DNA of 21,664 bases, from NCBI GenBank assembly GCA_913062655.1, contig CAJXXO010000011.1, forward strand, positions 1 through 21,664, read 5' to 3'. Position 1 is the stretch's first letter. Every line of letters begins with the position of its first letter. Of the stretch, positions 15,385-21,664 are shown one piece after another. This DNA comes from an uncultured Bacteroidota bacterium. Its GTDB lineage: Bacteria > Bacteroidota > Bacteroidia > Chitinophagales > S012-47. A program made the translations under genes and the position numbers. Below the pieces are notes generated by a model. It was not told the DNA's origin. It saw only the letters and a list, made by a program, of their open reading frames with translations, and did no database searches.

Positions 15385-16134
15385 ATGTTCCATCGTGTTC
15401 GCAACCACATTCGCCACCATAAAAATTGGTGGGATTACTACCGGTACAAATATTTATCCGGCAAAAAAGGCCCTTTTACCTTTATTGGACGTCAAGGCTG
15501 GCAGCTCGAAGTGCCCCGCAGAATGCTGCCGACTTATAAGGAATGCTTTTTCGATACCACCTACACCAAAGGTTTTCCGTCACCTGTAAAATCCCCAGAA
15601 GTGGTGGTTGACATCGGGGCAAACGTGGGCTACTTTTCCTTCTCTGTGTTTGCGCAATTTCCGAATGCCAAGGTTTTCGCCTTCGAGCCGATAGCTGCGA
15701 ATTTTCAATTGCTGGAACAATACCAGCAACAACATCCACAGTTTGATCTTCATGTTTATCATCAAGCTGTAAATGGAGACGGTGCTCCCCTTACCTTGCA
15801 CTATGACGCCAAGGATGCATATACCACAGCAGCCACTTTATTCAACGCACCCGACCAACCTGATGCGATAAAAGTCCCGTCCACTACCTTGCCTGCGATC
15901 ATGGAGGCGCACAAACTGGCCGTCATCGACTGGTTGAAGCTGGATTGTGAGGGGGCAGAATATGACATCATTTACCAGACCCCAAAAGAGGTATTAGATA
16001 AAGTGCAACAACTCTCCATTGAAACACATATCGGGCCGACACCAGAACAGCAACAAGCTCACCTGGCGGCTTTTCTGCAGCAGCAAGGCTTTATTATCAA
16101 GCAGCAAGGCAGCAAGATATGGGCCTACCGGTAA
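15385..16134 (+). CDS. FkbM-family SAM-dependent methyltransferase
   Basis: 249 residues. SAM-binding motif VDIGANVGYFS (75-85), acidic residue in FEP (100-102), and family motifs VPSTTL (164-169) and DWLKLDCEGAE (182-192). FkbM proteins O-methylate sugars or small metabolites and are often found with surface-polysaccharide genes, but no glycosyltransferases are present here. An in-frame TTG at 15379 would add two residues; the ATG at 15385 is preferred. The stop TAA abuts the stop of the convergent AbgT gene. The substrate cannot be inferred from the neighbours. Confidence 0.9.
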   Translation: MFHRVRNHIRHHKNWWDYYRYKYLSGKKGPFTFIGRQGWQLEVPRRMLPTYKECFFDTTYTKGFPSPVKSPEVVVDIGANVGYFSFSVFAQFPNAKVFAFEPIAANFQLLEQYQQQHPQFDLHVYHQAVNGDGAPLTLHYDAKDAYTTAATLFNAPDQPDAIKVPSTTLPAIMEAHKLAVIDWLKLDCEGAEYDIIYQTPKEVLDKVQQLSIETHIGPTPEQQQAHLAAFLQQQGFIIKQQGSKIWAYR

Positions 16135-17679
16135 TCAGGGTACCGTTACGGTACCTTCATACAACACCTCAGCACCCGGTCCAATGGGAATGCCCAGCAG
16201 ATACCACGCGATAAAGAAAACCAACCACCCCAATAAGAACACGATACTATAGGGCAACATCAGAGCGACCACGGTACCAATGCCTGCCTTATCATCGTAG
16301 CGTTGGATGAAGGCTACGATCAAAGCAAAGTAGGACATCATGGGTGAAATGATATTGGTGGTACTATCGCCAATACGATACGCCAACTGCACGAATTCAG
16401 GGCTTAACGGATTCTCCGTCAACATGAACATTGGGATAAAGACCGGAGCCAATACGGCCCATTTGGCAGACGCACTACCCATGAAAAGGTTTATGATCGC
16501 TGCGATGAATATGAAGGTGATCATCATGGGGATGGTCCCCATATCTACGCTATTGAGAAAATCAGCTCCCCCGATAGCCACCGCCAGGCCGAGGTTACTC
16601 CAGTTGAAATAGGCGACAAACTGTGCGGCAAAGAAGACCAGCACAATGTAGGCGCCCAGGGTCTTCATGCTTTCTGCCATCCCATTCATCACATCCACAT
16701 CGTTCTTGAAGGTTTTGGCGCCCACCCCATAGGCGATACCCGAAATACCGGCCGCCAGGAAGATAATGGCCACTATACCATCTAAAAATGGAGAGTCCAG
16801 CACACTACCACCGGGCCCTCGTAAAGCACCACTCTCCGGTAGAATACCGATCAGGATTATGGCTGTCATGATAACAATGGAAGCAATAGCAAACCACAGC
16901 CCTCGCTTTTCGAGTCGGGTCAACTTCCGTATCTCCTCTACTTCAGCGTCCCCGGTATATTTACCGAGCCGGGGCACTACCAATCGCTCTGTCACGAACG
17001 TACCCAAGGCGGTGATGAGGAAGGTGGAAACAAACATAAAATAGTAGTTGGCCGCAGGGTTAACCGTGTAGCTGGCATCAAGAATCTTGGCTGCCTCTTC
17101 CGAAAGCCCGGCCAACAACGGGTCAACGGTTCCCAACAACAAGTTGGCGCTGTAACCACCAGAAACCCCGGCAAAGGCGGCTGCCAATCCCGCTAAAGGG
17201 TGTCTTCCTGCCGCCTGGAAAATGACGGCTGACAAGGGAACCAATAGTACATAGCCTACCTCAGAGGCGGTATTACTGAATACGCCTGCAAAAACAATTA
17301 CTACCGTTAACAGCTTTTTCGGTGAGGAGAGAACGATCAACCGGAGGGCCGTACCGATCAATCCGGAGGCCTCGGCAATACCGATACCCAATAAGGCTAC
17401 CAGCACCGTACCCAGGGGCGCAAAGCCGGTAAAGTTGGTTACCATACTGGTCAGGACATACCCTATACCTTCTTTGGAAAGCAGACTGCGCACTTCCACA
17501 TTCTCACCGGTCCCCGGGTGGACAAATTCGGCACCCAACGCATGAATAATGGCAGATATGATCATGATACCGACCGCAAAGAGGAAGAAGAGCGTAGCCG
17601 GGTCTGGCAAGGCATTGCCCCCCTTTTCAATCACCGCTAAAAACCGGTCTGTCCAGGAGCGTTTCTTCAAGTCGTTCAT
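16135..17679 (-). CDS. AbgT-family transporter
   Basis: 514 residues with roughly a dozen hydrophobic segments and the family pattern: GNALPDPATLFFLF near the N-terminus, then GVFSNTASEVGYVLLVPL, AGVSGGYSANLL, GSASAKWAVLAPVFIPM and YRIGDSTTNIISPMMSYF. Members transport p-aminobenzoyl-glutamate, and some act as proton-driven exporters of sulfonamides; which applies here is unknown. The reading frame extends to a TTG at 17706, but the ATG at 17679 (MNDLKKRSWTDRFL) leaves a leader of about 24 nt after a TATTTTTG box and gives the normal length. No aminobenzoyl-glutamate hydrolase gene is adjacent. Confidence 0.9.
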   Translation of the reverse strand: MNDLKKRSWTDRFLAVIEKGGNALPDPATLFFLFAVGIMIISAIIHALGAEFVHPGTGENVEVRSLLSKEGIGYVLTSMVTNFTGFAPLGTVLVALLGIGIAEASGLIGTALRLIVLSSPKKLLTVVIVFAGVFSNTASEVGYVLLVPLSAVIFQAAGRHPLAGLAAAFAGVSGGYSANLLLGTVDPLLAGLSEEAAKILDASYTVNPAANYYFMFVSTFLITALGTFVTERLVVPRLGKYTGDAEVEEIRKLTRLEKRGLWFAIASIVIMTAIILIGILPESGALRGPGGSVLDSPFLDGIVAIIFLAAGISGIAYGVGAKTFKNDVDVMNGMAESMKTLGAYIVLVFFAAQFVAYFNWSNLGLAVAIGGADFLNSVDMGTIPMMITFIFIAAIINLFMGSASAKWAVLAPVFIPMFMLTENPLSPEFVQLAYRIGDSTTNIISPMMSYFALIVAFIQRYDDKAGIGTVVALMLPYSIVFLLGWLVFFIAWYLLGIPIGPGAEVLYEGTVTVP

Positions 17680-17703
17680 AGTGTGCAGGCTTGGTAAAGC
17701 CCT

Positions 17704-17711
17704 CAAAAATA
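17704..17711 (-). promoter_or_regulatory. -7 element of the AbgT gene
   Basis: On the - strand TATTTTTG, a full TAnnTTTG match, ends 24 bp before the ATG at 17679. A TTG at 17737-17735 lies 23 bp upstream, slightly longer than usual for a -33 element. It lies between the exonuclease stop and the AbgT start, so the transporter may be transcribed on its own. Confidence 0.45.
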
Positions 17712-17731
17712 GGATATTTCAATAAGGCTAC

Positions 17732-18391
17732 TTACAAGAGCTGCTGTACCCTTTCCACACCCCGCTCACGCAGGCCGGCCAGCAGCTTTACCAGGAGCAA
17801 AGCAGTGGTAAAGGCATCCCCTAATGCGGTATGGCGCTCCAACGGTTGGATATGATAGCGCTCCGCTAAAGCATCGAGGCTGAATTGTTTTCGATCCACC
17901 CCTTCCCGTACATGGCGACCCAACTCCAATCGCTCGGCCAGGCGGGCCGTATCCAGCCAAAAGTGAGGCAACTTACAGCCCAGATGCTGCTGACACAGGA
18001 GGGATAATAACTTACGGTCGAAACCCACATGATGCCCCACCAAAATGGATCCATCTGCAAGATCCCAAAAAGCCCGAAATACCGCTTCTTCCGACTCACC
18101 CTGTGCCAATTGGGTGTTCGTGAGGCCGTGTATGGCGGCCGCCTGTCCTTCAAAGGGTTGCCGGATGATCCACTCCTGACTGTGGGGTACGGATAGTCTA
18201 CCTTGCTGAATAGGTACAACCCCTAAGGACAAAATACGCGCTGTTTTGGTGTCCAGCCCACTGGTCTCCGTATCCAGCACCAGCAAGGGCACTGTTTGCA
18301 GGTTTGCCTTGCGCAATGCCGCACTGCGCTGCCGGGCTACATAGTCCTTCCATTCGGCAGGCACTTTTTGTGTAGGCAACCACCAGCGCAT
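17732..18391 (-). CDS. DEDDh 3'-5' exonuclease (DnaQ/epsilon-like)
   Basis: 219 residues. All five catalytic positions of the DEDDh fold are visible: D40 and E42 in LVLDTETSGL, D125 in HHVGFD, and H187 and D192 in RHTALGDA. Length and motifs match small exonuclease domains related to the DNA polymerase III epsilon subunit; it is too far from any polymerase gene to call it dnaQ. The start ATG overlaps the stop of the upstream DUF294 gene by one base (TAATG). The same pairing of a DUF294 protein with a DEDDh exonuclease is frequent in bacteria, so a shared nucleotide-related role is likely. Confidence 0.9.
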   Translation of the reverse strand: MRWWLPTQKVPAEWKDYVARQRSAALRKANLQTVPLLVLDTETSGLDTKTARILSLGVVPIQQGRLSVPHSQEWIIRQPFEGQAAAIHGLTNTQLAQGESEEAVFRAFWDLADGSILVGHHVGFDRKLLSLLCQQHLGCKLPHFWLDTARLAERLELGRHVREGVDRKQFSLDALAERYHIQPLERHTALGDAFTTALLLVKLLAGLRERGVERVQQLL

Positions 18392-20298
18392 TACCGAATG
18401 TAATTGAGTTGAAAACGGACCTCCAAAAGTTGCTGCAGGGTTTTCAATGTTTTAAAGATGTTGCGGAGCATTTGTCGCTCCAGCTTGGGCAGCGCATCAA
18501 TATCAATGTAGCGCCCTGTATGCTGTCTGGCAAAGCCAAACCGGGCCCGAAGCCGCAGCAGCACTTCAAAAGCCAAAGCAGCCTCCTCAAATAATGCCTT
18601 GTTCTTAGGCTCCTTTTCTGCCAATGCACGATACCGTTCCAGGGTACTGTTGAGGCCCTGTATTTGATGTGGCATGGTCAATACACGAGCGGCATCCACA
18701 AAGGGTAGCATTACCCGCAGCTTTAGGTCAAACTCATCCGCATGATGGCCACTGGACTCCAGCAGGAATTGACGGAAAAAGCCCAGCGGAGAGGGGTTTT
18801 GCAGGGCATTTTTAGCCATATACCCCAAAAAAAGGTCTTGCTTGTCCAGCTCCGGGTACAACCAGGCGGTGAACTGCCTGGACAAGTCATGGTCACCATA
18901 AACGGGACGATAGTCAAAAAATATGGTAGACAGCAACAAGTTGTGGGCCTCCGGTTGATGAATCCATTGGTAAAACTGCTCTTGCCACTCCGGCATAGAC
19001 AAACACCAATCCGGGTTGGTGGCACTAACCCCAGCGGGGTCCCTTACAAAACCAATGGTTTCCAAAGACTGACTTACTATTTCCGCCAGACGGAGCAACC
19101 AAGCGCGCATTGCATCAGGTTGGGGGCTCTCAAATAGCAGTGCATGATCCTGATCGGTTCGGATCAGTTGTTCTGAGCGAGCCCCACTTCCCAAGAGCCA
19201 CCAGCACCATGTACCCGCAGGCGCAGGCGGCAGGCTCTTTTCCGCCAATGCAATACAGCGCTGTGTCAGGGCATCATTGATGGCGGTAGCCATGCGGGCT
19301 ATAAACTGAATGTCGACCTGCTGGATGAGGTATTCCTGTAATAAACGATCAAATCGATCTCGAATCGCTTTCAGCTCTTCCGCGGTGGTGACCTTACGAA
19401 TCTCTTTCAGGTACAAGGCCGGGTGGTTGCCCAGCTCCAGCAAAAGATCATGATCGGAGATGATGCCTGCCACGGGTGATTGATCGGTGCCTTGTTCCGT
19501 GGCCACCAAATGGTGCACCCGGTATTGCGCCATGGTCATCAGACAATCCGCCAACGTGGCGTGTGGCGCGATGGTGACCACCGGATGATGCATGAATGAC
19601 TCTACTGATGCGGAGATCGGGACTTCCCCGGTAGCGATGCGATTGCGCAGATCCGTATCGGTGATAATGCCAATAGGGTGCTGCTGATCATTGACCACGA
19701 CCACCGACCCAACCCCATGGTCGCGCATGCGCTGTGCAGCGTGTTGAATAGTATTTGCCGGAGAGGTGGTGATCACCGTTTTTTCCGCATCGATACCGAT
19801 AGGCGCCAAAAGGGCCCCTTCCGATCCTCCAAGCTGTTGCCAAGCCTTCAAGCCCTCGCCTGTGGCGGTAATGGCCTGCTGGTAATGCGCCCTTCCTGCT
19901 GCAAAATCGGCCGCAAAAAACAAGGCCACCGCTGCATGCTCCTCCATGATCTGCTTGAGCGCCTGTACGGGCAATTCATAGAGCAAGGCTTCTTCTTCCA
20001 CGACTGCATCCGCCAAATAGTGATCAGCCGCCAACAGGGGACGCACACCAAAGAGATCCCCTTCATCACATAGATCGATCAGTGTGTCTTCCTGTTGAAT
20101 ACGAATGGCCCCTTCTCGCACCAGGTAACAATATTCACCCGGTTGATCGCCTTGTCGAAACAGCACTTCCTGTGGACGGGCGTATCGAATATGGACCAAC
20201 TCAGCCAGCGATCGCACCTGTGTCTCGGACATGCGCGTAAAGGGCGGGTACTGTACCAAAAAGTCGTGGACCCGATCTACGATGCTATTATTGGCCAT
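18391..20298 (-). CDS. cNMP-binding/CBS/DUF294 nucleotidyltransferase-like regulatory protein
   Basis: 635 residues. A cyclic-nucleotide-binding-like domain spans about 20-140, and two CBS repeats about 170-295 (GVGSVVVVNDQQHPIGIITDTDL and VHHLVATE...AGIISDHDLL). A DUF294 nucleotidyltransferase domain spans about 325-460, with LGSGARSEQ (369-377) and DQD (D382, D384), followed by the DUF294 C-terminal domain to 635. The cNMP pocket is degenerate: FGVRPLLAADHYLADA lacks the glutamate and arginine that hold cyclic nucleotide, so it may bind something else. The GS...DxD motif resembles the uridylyltransferase of GlnD. Such proteins often accompany acetate or other solute symporters; none is nearby. 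Confidence 0.9.
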   Translation of the reverse strand: MANNSIVDRVHDFLVQYPPFTRMSETQVRSLAELVHIRYARPQEVLFRQGDQPGEYCYLVREGAIRIQQEDTLIDLCDEGDLFGVRPLLAADHYLADAVVEEEALLYELPVQALKQIMEEHAAVALFFAADFAAGRAHYQQAITATGEGLKAWQQLGGSEGALLAPIGIDAEKTVITTSPANTIQHAAQRMRDHGVGSVVVVNDQQHPIGIITDTDLRNRIATGEVPISASVESFMHHPVVTIAPHATLADCLMTMAQYRVHHLVATEQGTDQSPVAGIISDHDLLLELGNHPALYLKEIRKVTTAEELKAIRDRFDRLLQEYLIQQVDIQFIARMATAINDALTQRCIALAEKSLPPAPAGTWCWWLLGSGARSEQLIRTDQDHALLFESPQPDAMRAWLLRLAEIVSQSLETIGFVRDPAGVSATNPDWCLSMPEWQEQFYQWIHQPEAHNLLLSTIFFDYRPVYGDHDLSRQFTAWLYPELDKQDLFLGYMAKNALQNPSPLGFFRQFLLESSGHHADEFDLKLRVMLPFVDAARVLTMPHQIQGLNSTLERYRALAEKEPKNKALFEEAALAFEVLLRLRARFGFARQHTGRYIDIDALPKLERQMLRNIFKTLKTLQQLLEVRFQLNYIR

Positions 20299-20352
20299 CT
20301 AATAAAGATAGCGCAAAGGTGGAATTGACTATTTTGGTACAAAAAGAAAACT

Positions 20353-20805
20353 ATGGCCTTTCTCTCCTTCCCGGATGGGGTTCGCACGCTGCTTCCCCAG
20401 CTTTCTGCCGATACACCTGCACAATGGGGACAAATGACGGCTCAACACATGCTGGAGCACCTGATCGTAGTGACCAAACTATCGCATGGCGCTATTCCGG
20501 CCAAAGTGCTTACACCTGAGTCGGAATGGACGACAAGGAAACGCTTTCTTTCTAACGAGGATCCCTTTCCCAGAAATTTTCAAAATCCGGCTTTGCCCAA
20601 GGAGCCAAGACCCCTTCATTACCCTGACTTTGCAGTGGCCCGGCAAAAGCTATTCACTGAATTGGATCGCTTTGCAACCTATTGGAAGGAAAACCCGGAT
20701 AGTATATTACCACACCCAATATTTGGGCCGCTTAACCGGGCGGAGTGGCGACAGTTTCACCGGAAGCACTTTACGCACCATTTCGCCCAGTTTGGTTTGG
20801 CTTAA
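20353..20805 (+). CDS. DinB/DUF1569-like putative metal-binding protein
   Basis: 150 residues. WGQMTAQHMLEHL (25-37) gives H32 and H36, and the end carries HRKHFTHHFAQFGL, with several histidines (136, 139, 142, 143). Two helices with histidines at these spacings match the DinB four-helix fold, which holds a divalent metal. Some members are thiol-dependent transferases or hydrolases, but most are uncharacterised. The shared 54 bp with the divergent DUF294 gene holds TATTTTGG upstream of this gene and TATCTTTA upstream of the other, both near-matches to the -7 consensus. Confidence 0.75.
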   Translation: MAFLSFPDGVRTLLPQLSADTPAQWGQMTAQHMLEHLIVVTKLSHGAIPAKVLTPESEWTTRKRFLSNEDPFPRNFQNPALPKEPRPLHYPDFAVARQKLFTELDRFATYWKENPDSILPHPIFGPLNRAEWRQFHRKHFTHHFAQFGLA

Positions 20806-20844
20806 TAAATACAATTAACGCAGTGTATTGAATAGATCAACTCA

Positions 20845-21664
20845 TCACCGAAACAACAAACACCCATCTCCATAACTCAGGAAGCGGAAATCATTGTCCA
20901 GCGCATAGTCATAGATCTTCCGCCAATCGTCACCCACTATAGCGGATACCAGCAGTATTAATGTGCTCTTAGGTTGGTGGAAGTTGGTGACCAGGGCATC
21001 TGCCACACGCAGATCATACCCAGGTGCGATCATAAGTTGGGTTTTGGTGATCAGTTGCTCTACCCCATGGCTTTCCAGGTAATCAGCGAAAACGGCCAGT
21101 ACTTCTGAAGCTGGTGGCCGCTCTCCCGGCAGATCATAGGGATCCCACTGTTCCACGATCAGTTGTTCCGGACGTAGGGTAGGGTCGAGTTGGGCTTTGA
21201 GGCCGAGCCAATACAAGCTTTCCACTGTCCGCAGTGAGGTAGTACCCACCACTACAATCTGCGTTGCTTCTGCCAACTGCCGAATCACCGGCACCTGTAC
21301 ATGCATAAACTCAAAGTGCATATCGTGCTCGCCCACCTTTTCTGACTGTACGGGCTTGAAAGTGCCGGCACCGACATGTAGGGTGACAAACGTACGCTCT
21401 ATGCTTTTTTGCTGCATGGCTTCAAATACCCGATCCGTGAAATGCAATCCGGCTGTGGGTGCCGCCACTGAGCCATCATGCTGTGCATACACGGTCTGAT
21501 AGCGATCCTTGTCCACCGCCTCTGCATCCCGCTTGAGGTAGGGGGGAAGCGGTGTGATGCCGGCCGCATCGAGCATTTCGGCAAAGCTGCTATCGGCCGG
21601 TGTCCAGCTTAGCCGGACCAAAAAGGTACCTTCCAGTGATTCCAGCCGCTCGGCTGAGACCACA
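20845..21664 (-). CDS. queA: S-adenosylmethionine:tRNA ribosyltransferase-isomerase, C-terminal part
   Basis: The last 273 or so residues; the 5' end lies beyond the right edge, and the GTG near 21663 is not the true start. Motifs: LPPYLKR, GSVAAPTAGLHFT, LHVGAGTFKPV, TNFHQPKSTLILLVSA and FRFLSYGDGCLL, all typical of QueA. The enzyme transfers and isomerises the ribose of SAM onto preQ1 in tRNA to make epoxyqueuosine, the penultimate step of queuosine synthesis. It ends normally at TGA (20847-20845). No other queuosine gene is in the window. The 39-bp gap to the DinB-like gene holds no clear terminator. Confidence 0.95.
   Translation of the reverse strand, partial: VVSAERLESLEGTFLVRLSWTPADSSFAEMLDAAGITPLPPYLKRDAEAVDKDRYQTVYAQHDGSVAAPTAGLHFTDRVFEAMQQKSIERTFVTLHVGAGTFKPVQSEKVGEHDMHFEFMHVQVPVIRQLAEATQIVVVGTTSLRTVESLYWLGLKAQLDPTLRPEQLIVEQWDPYDLPGERPPASEVLAVFADYLESHGVEQLITKTQLMIAPGYDLRVADALVTNFHQPKSTLILLVSAIVGDDWRKIYDYALDNDFRFLSYGDGCLLFR

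Noticed and set aside
1..21664. CRISPR array, tRNA, rRNA, insertion sequence or prophage
   Set aside because: No regularly spaced repeats, tRNA-like cloverleaf, rRNA segment, transposase or phage gene was recognised.

Overview
The window reads as a chromosomal segment from a member of the Bacteroidota, probably a free-living or marine lineage near Saprospiria/Cytophagia. The support is a type IX secretion sorting domain on a secreted beta-helix protein, a TonB-dependent receptor with an N-terminal carboxypeptidase-regulatory-like domain, the absence of clear Shine-Dalgarno sites, and several copies of the Bacteroidota -7 promoter element TAnnTTTG. The genus cannot be fixed from this sequence.

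Layout. 1-2910 (-): the first 970 residues of a large Eco57I-like type IIG restriction-methylation protein that runs off the left edge. 3012-6804 (+): a sulfur/persulfide-handling locus with an ArsR-type repressor, a TSUP sulfite/organosulfonate exporter-like permease, an MBL-rhodanese-rhodanese protein built like staphylococcal CstB, and a two-gene split YeeE/YedE thiosulfate/persulfide transporter. A perfect 16-bp palindrome lies inside the arsR promoter, and a 13/16 copy lies upstream of the TSUP gene. A strong terminator ends the locus and is followed by a GC-rich repeat-like element. 6961-8429 (-): kbl overlapped by a small GNAT acetyltransferase gene. 8552-11637 (+): an unknown lipoprotein and a 767-residue T9SS-exported beta-helix/cadherin-like protein.

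11706-15293 (+): a thiamine-responsive unit. A promoter leads into a TPP riboswitch, a TonB-dependent receptor and a ThiY/THI5-like binding lipoprotein, with no inner-membrane permease beside them. 15374-17711: an FkbM methyltransferase gene (+) convergent with an AbgT-family transporter gene (-), with no bases between their stop codons. 17732-20298 (-): a cNMP/CBS/DUF294 nucleotidyltransferase-like regulator overlapping a DEDDh exonuclease. 20353-20805 (+): a small DinB/DUF1569-like protein. 20845-21664 (-): the C-terminal part of QueA, cut by the right edge.

How the genes fit together. The two most coherent systems are the sulfur locus and the TPP unit. In the first, permeases for reduced sulfur species and an enzyme that oxidises or transfers persulfide sulfur appear to be controlled by an ArsR repressor through two operators. 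In the second, outer-membrane capture of thiamine or a precursor is probably followed by periplasmic binding. No tRNA, rRNA, CRISPR array, insertion sequence or prophage was recognised.
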